From positions 16,556,164-16,620,163 of the forward strand of contig OY992834.1 in the NCBI GenBank assembly GCA_963921425.1: a stretch of 64,000 bases of DNA. The letters are read 5' to 3'. The DNA comes from Dryas octopetala (lineage: Eukaryota; Streptophyta; Magnoliopsida; Rosales; Rosaceae). This document shows positions 1-10,900 of this stretch, piece after piece. Each line of letters starts with the position of its first letter. Within the stretch, counting starts at the first letter, position 1. The translations under genes were made by a program, and so were the position numbers. The notes under the pieces are model-generated. The model made no database searches. It saw nothing but the letters and a program-made list of their open reading frames with translations, and was not told the origin of the DNA.

Positions 1-1
1 A

Positions 2-189
2 TTAATTTTGACTGCATATAGCATGTGTGAGATTCATTTACACTAATGTGTACAATAAATTTAGGCCACGTGGACAAATAAAATAAACCAAATAAATAAA
101 TAAAAAATTAGAAAAAGGCACGTGGCGTAAATTTATTGTACACATCAATGTAAATGAATCTCACACATGCTATATGCAATCAAAATTAA
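2..189. mobile_element. Fold-back MITE (near-perfect palindrome)
   Basis: The two halves are reverse complements over about 65-75 bp each: the left arm runs from TTAATTTTGACTGCATATAG to the ACGTGG motif near 70, and the right arm mirrors it from about 119 to 189. The short AT-rich centre is (AAAT)n-like. There is no coding capacity. A fold-back MITE is the simplest reading; RNA from either strand would form a long hairpin. The outer target duplication cannot be judged because the left end is at the window edge. Confidence 0.75.
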
Positions 190-729
190 CAAAAAAATTA
201 ACAGAAGAGGCACATAGCAATTTTCATAAACTTTATGTTACACATTGAAACGTTTTAAACATCAAGTACCAAAGTAAAAAATGACCATTACTTAATTAGG
301 GGTGCAAATTAAGTGTAATTCACCCTATTACTTTATTAGTAATTACCAATTCGATCCTATCATTGAAGTTCTCTTTTATTGCTCTCATCCCAATAGCTTA
401 AAGGTTCTTTAATTACAAAGAACATATTTCAACATATGATCTTAGAAGTACATCATCGATCTAGAGATCATTACAATCGGAAAAAAAAAAGAAAATAGAA
501 AAGCGAATAAGGGAAGAAAAAGCATGAAGCCACTAATTGTGTATTCTTTCTAGGCGTCACTTGTGGTCTAAAATATTCAAATAAACATACTTTTTAAAGC
601 TTTCGCAACTTTTCTATTTAATTGCAACTCTCTGTCTCACCAAAGACCATCTTCTACCAATAGTACTTTTTTTGTTTTTCTGAAAAAGAAAAAGACAATC
701 TTCTGCCCATCAAAGTGACGTGGATTAAT

Positions 730-772
<43 letters not shown>

Positions 773-2027
773 CAAAAAGATTGGCATGGAGACAAAGTTT
801 CCACAGCTTGAGCTTTTGTAGTCTCTTGAGGGAAAGAAAAGCAAGCAACGGCTGTTTTCCTTAGGCCACAGCCTTTATTAGACACTTCTTTCTATTTATA
901 TTTGTAAGTTTTGGATTTTGCATGAAAGTATGAGAATTGAGAATTCTCGGATCTCAAACTTCCAATAATCAGTATATAATTGAACCATCTCTCCTCTCTC
1001 TCTCTCTCTCTCTCTCTAATTGATAATTTTCGTACGAATCGTATGATTCCTTCTCAAACTATGAGCTGCTGAGTTCACAAAATTATTGGAGAGATATATA
1101 GAAGATGGCTTTGGTGGGTTGTTTTTAAAGAAAAGATGTAGAGTTGACCGGTCAAAAGTGGAATGGGGTGGCATGAAAGTATATATAGGAGAATGTATGA
1201 AAGAGATTTTTAATTAATTTACAAAATAATTGATATAATGTTAATTGCTTCCAATGATTGACTAGTCGTTATCTTCTAAAGAATGTTGAGCATTTTGTTC
1301 TTACTTTTTCTCTTCTTCTTTTTAACTTTTTGGATAATTTGGTATAGTTATTTTTTTTTTAAAATGAAGATAATTTGGTATAGGTTCAAAAATTATAGCC
1401 AATTTTATAAAAATCATTCAAACATTTTTGTATTATATAATAATTCTCCTGGGTTTTTTTTGTTTTTTCATAATGGTCACTGTGTTTTACAATTTTATTC
1501 CATAAATGGTCAATGGGTTCAGTCGACTTGCTTGTATCATATAACTTTGGGTGTGGAAATGAGTCTTGTCCTATTTTAGTTTTATTTTCTGATTCTTAAA
1601 TTTATTTTTTATCTCATAATAATAATATTTTAATGTATTAATTTTAAAAAGTTAACTATAGTTACTATTGTTACTGTAGAGGACATATGACACTCATGTA
1701 ATGCAGTGGTGATGCTCACCACTTAAAGTTAGTGGTGAGCAAATTAACTTGCTCTCACTTGGATTATTGAGATTTTATGAAAGGCAGAACAGCACACCTT
1801 TCAAAGGTTGGAGAATCGGGATGAGTTTCGCAAATATGTGTAACTTTCGAAAATAGAATATCTAAATTAAAAATTACAGAATTTTGTGTAACTCGAAAAT
1901 ACAAATTGGAGTTGCATTTTATTTTATTAGAGGATCTAAGCACATACATTGTCTTTTTATTACAAACTTCTTAAAAAGTACTACAACCAAACATAAACAT
2001 TAGATAACTTTAGAAATTCAGTACCGA
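190..2027. other. Intergenic, AT-rich, with GA/CT microsatellites
   Basis: No gene is recognised. A (GA)n tract lies at 733-768 and a (CT)n tract at about 991-1017. A small inverted repeat (GTGGTGAGCA type) lies near 1706-1740. The open frames here are low-complexity or poly-F/L frames with no family resemblance. The stretch is downstream of the ankyrin gene, which ends at 2028 on the minus strand. Confidence 0.6.
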
Positions 2028-2636
2028 CTACCGACGTTTGACTTTCTTATCAAATATTCCTGATCCATAAGTAGAAATGAAAATCTCAACCAAGAAGGGA
2101 AATTGCAACCATATGAATGAGGCAACTGGAACACTAGCAAGCAAGATGATTGGAATAACAGCCCCTAATTTATCATGAAGCAGGATCAAAAGGGCTGAAG
2201 AAAAGGCAATCATCATAGTGGCAATAGAGAGAAAAAGACTGAAAAGGCCTAATATCATTTTTGTGGGCAAGGATTTGAAAAAATCATCTTCTGCATAACG
2301 TGATGTGAGGATTCCCAAAAATATCATTACTGAAGTAGTGGAAGAAAAGAGTGATATAGCATCTGATACTATAAAAACCATAAATACCATTTGATCTAAG
2401 AATATGGGAACACCTGTATCTTGTTTATTTCCACCAGGAATTGTGAATGCTGCAGCAAACATGATGGTAACAATGAGAGCACCTACAACTGTACAAGAAG
2501 TTGCTGTTTCTTTCATTGACTTTTCTCCCTCCTTCACCAAACCTTTGTGGTTCTTAGTAAATAGCTCACGTGCTGTCAAACCATCTATCAAATTTGTATG
2601 TTCACGAATTCTAGCAGGTACAATACTCTCCACCTC
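2028..2636 (-). CDS. Last exon: PGG domain and four transmembrane helices
   Basis: The exon starts after an AATTGTAG acceptor and continues the preceding exon in phase 0 (…LQWLK then EVESIVPARI). It encodes the linker REHTNLIDGLTARELF, a helix containing the PGG tripeptide, and three more hydrophobic segments (around FMVFIVSDAISLF, ILGLFSLFLSIATMMIAF and AVIPIILLASVPVASFIWL). It ends with a basic tail (DKKVKRR). The length is normal for the PGG domain, and no stops or frameshifts are visible. Confidence 0.9.
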   Translation of the reverse strand, partial: EVESIVPARIREHTNLIDGLTARELFTKNHKGLVKEGEKSMKETATSCTVVGALIVTIMFAAAFTIPGGNKQDTGVPIFLDQMVFMVFIVSDAISLFSSTTSVMIFLGILTSRYAEDDFFKSLPTKMILGLFSLFLSIATMMIAFSSALLILLHDKLGAVIPIILLASVPVASFIWLQFPFLVEIFISTYGSGIFDKKVKRR

Positions 2637-5600
2637 CTACAATTCATTGAACACAAAGTTTTGAGGTGTGAACATGAATATCACTATGAAGTTACTGTTT
2701 GGCCTCACAAATTCAAACAATTGAGCTACTTTTGTATCAGAAATTAAATTAAATAAAATATCTTAATTCTGATTTCCTTTTTATTTGTATTTTCTTCTCA
2801 TTTATTAATTGTCATGCGAATCTTCATAGTTTCGAAAGTCAGTTTTGAATGTATCATCATGTTATATGTTCTTTACTCTTTTTGTGTCAATTTAAAATGA
2901 AAAGAAAGGTTTATTTTTTGGTTGAATAATACATAAATAATTACAAATATACCTTCTTCTTTTTTTGTTAGACTGGAAGGTCTTGAATCTTTAACCCAAA
3001 AGCTCAATTATAAACTAACCATAAACCTCTAGAGGATATAGACTGACTAGTCGATTGTCCCTTTGTGGTCTCTAGTCGAGGCGGTATCTACTAGGAATGA
3101 ATACTTTCACTACCTTATCGAGTTGTGTTTATCGGTACAGATAGTTGGCCTTTATGCGATAGGTCATTAGGTATGTTTCGGAACATTGACACACAAATCG
3201 GATTTTGCGAAAGTTGAGTGAGCATGCAAATGGTTTTACGTACTAGTACTCACTGATTATTGGTATTCATATATTGTTTTTGTGGTGCATTGTTTTCAAA
3301 CTGTTTTCCACTAGCTTTATGTGTATATATATATAAATTTATACGCATATTCTCTCTTTAGAACGTCCGTTCTTTAGTTAAAGAACGGACATGGGTATTT
3401 CTATGACATTTTGTCATTATTCACTGGGTTCTATATTTTAGGGTATGGAATTATTGTTCGAGTTTATACTTTAGGTTAACTCTCGAGTTTTGGATGGTAG
3501 CCCAAAACTTAGGAGTTAAAACCTAAATTCTAATCGAGGAACGGGAACTCAAAATCATGAGAGTTAAAACCAAGGAATATGTCTCGATTGATGATTTATA
3601 CTCTAAATAATTAAATCATGCCAAGTTTAAGATCAAATGGTGAAAATAAAAGCCATAAAACACATATGTCCATTCTTTAACTAAAGAACGAACGTCCTGC
3701 AGAGAGTAGGGGTGGGTGTGGTGCGGTTCGGCCCGGTTCACCCTCGGAACTGTGCGCCGCGCAGGACTTCCCTATACGGTGCAGTTCGGTGCTAAAAACC
3801 GGGAAGGGAGGAGAAAAACCAAACCAAACCAAACTATTCAAGGTGCGGTTCTCTATTACGGTTCTGGGCCTAATGGGCTATTATTATTCATATTGGCACT
3901 TTTGGGCTTCAACTTTGTTTTTTTAAGCCTAAACCCAATTATTTTAATGATGCAAACCCAACCTAATTAACAAGTTTTGGCACAAAAAAAACAAGTTTAC
4001 AAGTTGATTCAATGAATTTAACCAAAAAGGCTCACACATTGAACTTTGTTTTAGTGCTTAAAGCTTAAAAGTTAAAAACAAATATAATTATACAATCAGT
4101 GACTACAACTACAAGTTAATGAACATAAAAATGCGTATAAAAAGTATATAAAAATAGTATAAAAATGTATAAAAAGTATATAAAAATGGTATATATATGT
4201 ATAAAAATGGTATAAAATATGAAAATATATATTTGTTTTATTTATGCGGTGCGGTTTGATTAAATGAAATGTGGAACCGGAATCGGAAGGAACCGGTGCG
4301 GTTTGGTTTTCTTTGTGGTGTTGACATTTTTTGGTCAACACAATTTTTTACGGTGTTTTACCGATGTGGTTCGGCCGGTTTTGGCGGTGCACGGTTAAAA
4401 TATATATATATTAAATATTCGCCTTATTATTTTTAAACCTAACATGGGAATCCCCTGAGTGGAAGCAATGAACATATGTGATGTAATGCTTACCCTCTAT
4501 TGTATTCTATGTGTAACACCCTGAATTTTCTGCTTATGTTAATTTTGCTACTTAAGTCTTTTTAACCTTGTTCTTAAGGTTTGTTTAAAGGAATTAGAAT
4601 TTTCCTTAACTTTGTTTTGACTAACAAAGACCTTTGATTGTGGTTCTTGAGTTTAGTTGTGTGGAAGTGAATTTTGGAAAAGGAAATTCAAGAGTTTGAT
4701 GATTATTTTATTTATTTTCATTTTTCAGAATTAAATTATGAGAGGAGGATTTTTCATAATTTTTCTATAAGTGATTTAACTATTTTGAGACTATAGGAAA
4801 TTAGTATTCATTATTAAGAGTCCGTAGGATTTTTCGAGAAATTATTTGGAATCCCGAGCTATTTTTGGTGAATTTTTAAATTTGGAGAAATAGGAAAAAG
4901 AGGAAAAGAAAATAAAATGAAAAAGGACGCTTATTGGGCAGGCAGCCACCCACGTGGCGCGCTGCCATTCGCCCAGCCAGGCTAACGTGTCGCCATGTAA
5001 TTAAGCGTAAGGGACAAGCTCACGGGAGCTGCTGTGAGACGCGTTGCACGGAATCATCCCGCCAGATCTAATCCTAGCCATTCCACCTCATTAAACGAGA
5101 TTTAATCATAGCCGTCCATTCCTTTAAAAGGAACCGATCAGACCCAGCCTTAATTCCGTTTGACCCGTGTGCACAGTAACGGGCGACTCGACTCCGTTTT
5201 ATTTATGTAATTGGGTGACCCGCCAGGTTATTTGCGACCTAACTTAACTTTTTGTGTGTTTTTCACACTTTTGAGCATCATATCCCACATTGGAGAATTA
5301 GAGAAACTTCTCGCTCTTTTGTGCCTATAAATAGAGACCCTTGTACTTCATTTTTACTTGCACCACCAAGTGAAGTTTGAGATACACTTCATGGTTCTTT
5401 GGGAGTCTCTCTAAGAAGAGACATACCAAAAGAGAAGGAAATTCTTATAGTTTAAAAGTTTTCTTTTGAAAAGCTTGCCAAGAAGGAGGAACCCTTAGGA
5501 GTAGAGTCTAACTTTGGAGGTCTACAACCTGGTAAGTCTTTTATTTATTTTTCTTAGACTTTAATATTATGTTGCATGCTTAGATTTATTAAGTAGGATT

Positions 5601-7930
5601 TATTTATTAATTAAGCATGTCAAGGTTTATTTTGGAGATTTAATTGCTTAATTTATTTGGTTAATTAAGCAAGATTAGTTGTAACCTTAATTTGAAGATT
5701 TAATTAAAGGCTAATAACTTTTTAGGTTTAACAAGTCCTATTGTAGAGATTAAATTGGATTTAGTCTATTATTCAAGCTTAATTAATTAGTGGAATATCT
5801 TAGAGAAATACTAATTAATTGATTATTTGGATAATACTTAGGTTTGATTTATTCTAATATAAATTAATTTTTGGAATTGCTTTAAACCAAGGCAATTAGT
5901 CAAGTGGTTTGACTTTAAAATTAACTTGAAACTTAGAAACCCTAAAAATTAGAGTTTAGTCCACTTAGGACTAGAGTCTTTAGGGGCGTGTGACATAAAA
6001 TTATGGGTCATAACGAGATTGTGTTGAACTTAACTTTTCACTAAGTTGTAGTATTGTCGGACACTAGGAATATCAGTTACCGAATGATTTATTTGTAACG
6101 TGACAAAAAGGCGATGTATTCGAGATGGATGGAGATGCATAGGCTATGTAAAAAAAAACGTGAAGAGCATTGGATTTCAGGTAGGGGGATTTATCCTACA
6201 TTCCTGACTATGGACTTTGTGTGTGTTTGTGTTTTTAGATTATTATAACATGCTATTGTTGTTTGTTAGTCTGAGAGTTCGGGTAGCCTTGTCGGTGACC
6301 TTGGTTCAAATCCCTAAACCTTCTAGAAGAATTGATCACTTACGTTATGCAATGCTTAGCCATGTTATCACGTGTGCCGTGTGTTTGTGCGAAGCCAGGG
6401 CTTATAATTGATCCAGTTGATACAGTTTCTTAATCTCGAGTTCCTATCTCTGATTACCAAGACACTCTTGCTATGGTAGCTGTCTTTTGCGGTTGACATT
6501 ATAGTCGTACCTAATGTGTATCGATTATCTATATTATTGTTATTTATGAGTTTTTATATATGCATGTTTACTATATTGCTGTACAGTCGAGTCATAAATA
6601 TTTTGTAAGGGATTTGAAAAGAAATGTTTGAAAAACTTGTTTTGGATGATTTAAGAATCTGATGGAAAATGATTTTAACTATGATTTTCATTGGGAAAAG
6701 TTTTGTGATTTTCAAACTAGTCAGGGTATCCTAAGGAAAAGCTATGATCGTATGAGATGCTTATCCCCTACATTGTTTTTGTGTTCTTTGTTTATTGGAT
6801 GTTTTTAAAGGTACTAGCATGATAAAGAGACGAACTTGGATGAGGCTCGAGCAAAGCAGCATCTTGAGACTTGTCAACTTCCTGGATTCAATTGGTGTTG
6901 TTATTTAATTGATATCTCGTGTCGAGTATGTTTTGTTGATTTTTCCTTCATTGATTGGAGATGGTTTTGAGTCATTTACTTTGATTATACGTTTGCGTAG
7001 TTTTGAAATCTTTATTTTATACTTGCTATGTATTTCGAATTTAATTATGTAATTCTTCAAGGTTGCAATGAACTGTCGTAACCTTGGGGGTTAGTTTTAT
7101 AAAGAAGTCTTGTTTTTACTTCACATGTTTTCCGCTATTTATTATTTCTGATCTAACCCGGTCAATTTAATTCAAAATGCTCAACCAGCCTTGGGTGTCT
7201 TGGGGGATTAATGCTTGATTAGTGACTAGGGATGGCAATGTGGCGGGTTTGGGGCGGGTTTGCCAATACCATACCCGCCCCGTCGGGTAATCGGGTCCCC
7301 ATCGGGGGTATTCGGGGCCCCTATTATTTTTTTAAAAAATAATTTTTTTATTAAGAACATACCAAATTAACATAAATATGTAATATAATAGATGAAATAT
7401 ATTAAAATTCATCATATTATATTACAATAACACTAAATCATAAAGATAACATTATTAAATTTTAAAGATAAGCAACCAAAATTAAGATAATAAATTAAAA
7501 TATAATTATATAATATAATATTTTTATTAAACGGGTATACGGGGCGGGGCGGGGACGGGGATGGTATTACCATACCCGCTTAATCGGGGCGGGTCCCCAC
7601 GGAGATTTTCGAGGGCGGGGAATTTTGCCATCCCTATTAGTAACATTAATCTCTTGATATATTCAAGGTGGGTGCATTAATTTGTTGCATACCCAAGGCT
7701 GACACTGTGAGTGCAGATGGTTCGATGATTGATGATCTAGACTGAGATCGTGAGGGTGTGACACTTACTTCATGTTACCTCTAACATTTGATAATCTGGT
7801 TTAGTTAATTTCTTTTAAGGCAAGTGGACATCTTCTCAGCTTATCGTCTTACTTGGTGATTAGTCATTAGCCCAATTTGTTGCATTACTTTGTTAATGGC
7901 TAAATCACTCTACACATGGGTTGCTTATCT

Positions 7931-7961
<31 letters not shown>

Positions 7962-10900
7962 CTTAGGTTGGCTTCTAAACATCTTGTTTATCTGTGTATG
8001 TTCCACAAGGTTATATTCACAGACTTTTAACCCTAGCGGGTTGGTTTATTTATCAAAAGTATTTTGATGTTTATTTCAAATGTTTTGATCATTTTCATTG
8101 TATATATATTTAAATTCTCTTATTCAACCCAATTTTTAAATAAAAATGGCTTAACTCGTTTTAAAAACTTAGGACTATAATACTTGAGAACCAAGTTATA
8201 TACTCTCAGGATCCTTAATTATATATATATAGGCTCGTTCCGTTAAGGGATCTCTCAAATATTTTATTTAAGGGATCCCTCATAAGAGTCATTCTATGTT
8301 TGATTTCAGCGATCCGAACTGTCTATTTTGTTGGTATCTATTCAAAGATCATCTCTACAAAAAATTAGAAAAATCAGAAATCATTAAGATATCTAATTGT
8401 GATGAAACAAATAGATGAACAAAATGTTTTTCAATAAACACTTGAAATTGTGACTATTTAATCAACGGTCAAATGGTTTTTGATTTTCTAATTTTTTGCA
8501 AAGAAAATCCTTCAATTGAGACAAAAAAATAAAAAAGATGGTTTTGATTATAAAAATACTTCATGGATTGGGCCTCATGAGAGATCCCTTAAATAAGCTC
8601 TCCCTTAACGAAAAGGCTTTATATATATACAGGGAGCTTCAACCTAGTGTAAGATCCCACATTTAGTGTTAAATGTGGGATGAGGCAGATGAGCCCACTC
8701 CATGTAGTTTTTGAACAATCTGAACAGTTTATTTTTTAAGTTTTTATTCATAGATCATCCTTGCAAAAAATTAACCAAATCGGAAATTTTTTGCCTATCT
8801 AACTTTGATCAAACAAATAGACGATTTTGTCAAAAATATTTGGTTCGTGTATTTGTTTCATCAAAGTTAGATAAGCAAATGATTTCCGATTTGGCTAATT
8901 TTTTGAAAGAATGATCTTTGAATAGACTTAGAATAGACGGTTTGGATCGTTGAAATACTATATAGGGTGAGCCCTATAAAGGATTCCACAAATAAAATTA
9001 TTTATGAAATCCCACGATAAAAGGGGTCTATATATATATTTGCATATTTAGAGAGAGAGAGAGAGATTCTGACCTTCAACCATTGTAGTTCTCTTTGCAT
9101 TTGCAAAGCTGCACCTTGAACTGCTGTAGCAGTTGATAAATTTGCTGCTTTATGTAGTGTAGTATTATTCAAATTATCGAGACGGGTAATTACTTCATCC
9201 TTTTTCACTTCGGGATCATGTATAAGGCTATAAATCTTTTCTTGACGATACTCAACTGCACAATGAAAGATGCTCCTGCCTTTTGAATCGCACATATCGC
9301 TCAAAAGGTTTGGTTTTTCTGTGCATATATGAGTAATAAACTCAACATGCCCTCGTTTTAGGGCTTGGATGATTGCTGTATTTGTGATATCTTGTACTTC
9401 TTCCAAGTTTGTCACTTCGCACATCAAATGTATTAATTCAAGAACTCGAACGTGGGTCGATTTCATTTCATATATGCGATTGTATATTCCTAGTTTGATA
9501 TTGCAAATAGTAGAAAATATATTAACAATGTTTTCAAAGAATATTTAATGGTTAAGATAAAATTAAGTGAGAAGAAAATAAAATCAACCATGTGAATGTG
9601 GCATACCCAAAAGTTCAAGGAGATTCGCAACAAGTCCTCGGAATAGACTTCTAACTGCATCACAAATCTTTTTTTTGTTGGGCCAGGGAACTGCATGCAT
9701 TACAAATCGAAATATGTTGGCAAAAGGGGGGAAAAAAAACAATACACCCATAAATTTTGTTTATAGAATTTTTTTATGTTGCGTTTGGATGAGGGATATG
9801 AGGTTAATACCAAGAAAAAATGTGTGAAATTGACAAAATTGAAAGTTGTGAAATCGATATTAAGCATGATGAGATTTAAACGAGGAATTTGTAAAGCTTG
9901 TTTGGAAGTTTGGGTTGAGGTTAGGAGTGCATTAGGGTCTTTGTTCGGTGTCCGGTCCAGTGTTTGTTGTCCAGTGTTGGGTCTTGGGCGAATAAGGGTC
10001 GTAAATGTGGAATAGTAGTACTAAGTCATTTTTGGGAGTCTTTTGCCTGTTTTGGCCGGGGTAATGAAATCTAGTACTATAATGAAAGAATGGGATGTAA
10101 TAAAAGTATTCCAGTAGGCCACTGTAGCAGTCTCATTTTATTGCTTTAGACTAATTTACTACTGTTAGTCCCAAAAAGACAACTAATTTTTTTTTTTCTC
10201 CCACCCGCTAATTTTCGTGTAGTACTGCAGGTTATGCCTACGAATCAGATTAGTTAATTGACATTTTATTTTTACTGAGCATATAATTTTTTTTTTATAA
10301 CAAATATACATATAAATTGAAAAAAAAAAAAAAAAACTTTCTAAATCATTGTTGTTTGAATTTTTTTTTTTTTTTAGTTTTAATATTTATTTTTTAGATA
10401 GAATGTTGGCTTAGAAGCAACTTCATTTCAATATTGTTGCTGGCTTTTCTTCTTTTAATTTTAATATTTATTTTCTTAGATGGGAAGTTAATTGACTCAT
10501 CAAAAACCTCATATTGATCATGAACATGGATGATGGTTTTTATTTTCTTAATTTTAATAGCGTATTAGTAACAGTCGATCATTGTATGTTGGGTTCATTA
10601 GTTTTTTACATGTTTATGTAAGAAAAGACATAAGGTATATCTATAAATATTATTTTTATGTAGTTTAAATAGCTATTGTTGCACAATGAAAATAATTGTC
10701 ACTGTCAGACAATGATAATTGCCGAGCACTCGATGAACAGTGCTGAGCGCTCGGTACTGTTTACCGAGCTCTCGATGGGTTCTATGTCACACTCATTCAT
10801 TAAAGTGGGCTAGGCTGGGAGTGCATTGCAGCGTGTAAGCTGAGTTATCAGCCTTATTTTTCAACTGGACTTTAAAAAAAATTCTTAATATTACTTTATA

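Larger units (their letters stand above)
4512..7763 (+). repeat. Solo-LTR candidate (gypsy-like), with nested hAT MITE
   Basis: The segment starts TGTAACACCCTGA and ends GAGGGTGTGACA, i.e. TG…CA with matching short inverted ends. It has a promoter-like CTATAAATA at 5325-5333 preceded by a GC-richer region. No reverse-transcriptase or gag coding is present, so it looks like a solo LTR of about 2.8 kb plus the MITE at 7227-7636. Flanking pentamers are CTATG and CTTAC, a poor match, so the target duplication is degraded or one boundary is wrong. Confidence 0.45.

Noticed and set aside
637-885. Overlapping minus-strand ORFs
   Set aside because: Serine/leucine runs from the (GA)n tract; no family similarity.
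1283-1579. 98-codon plus-strand ORF
   Set aside because: F/L/I-rich translation of AT-rich DNA without a domain.
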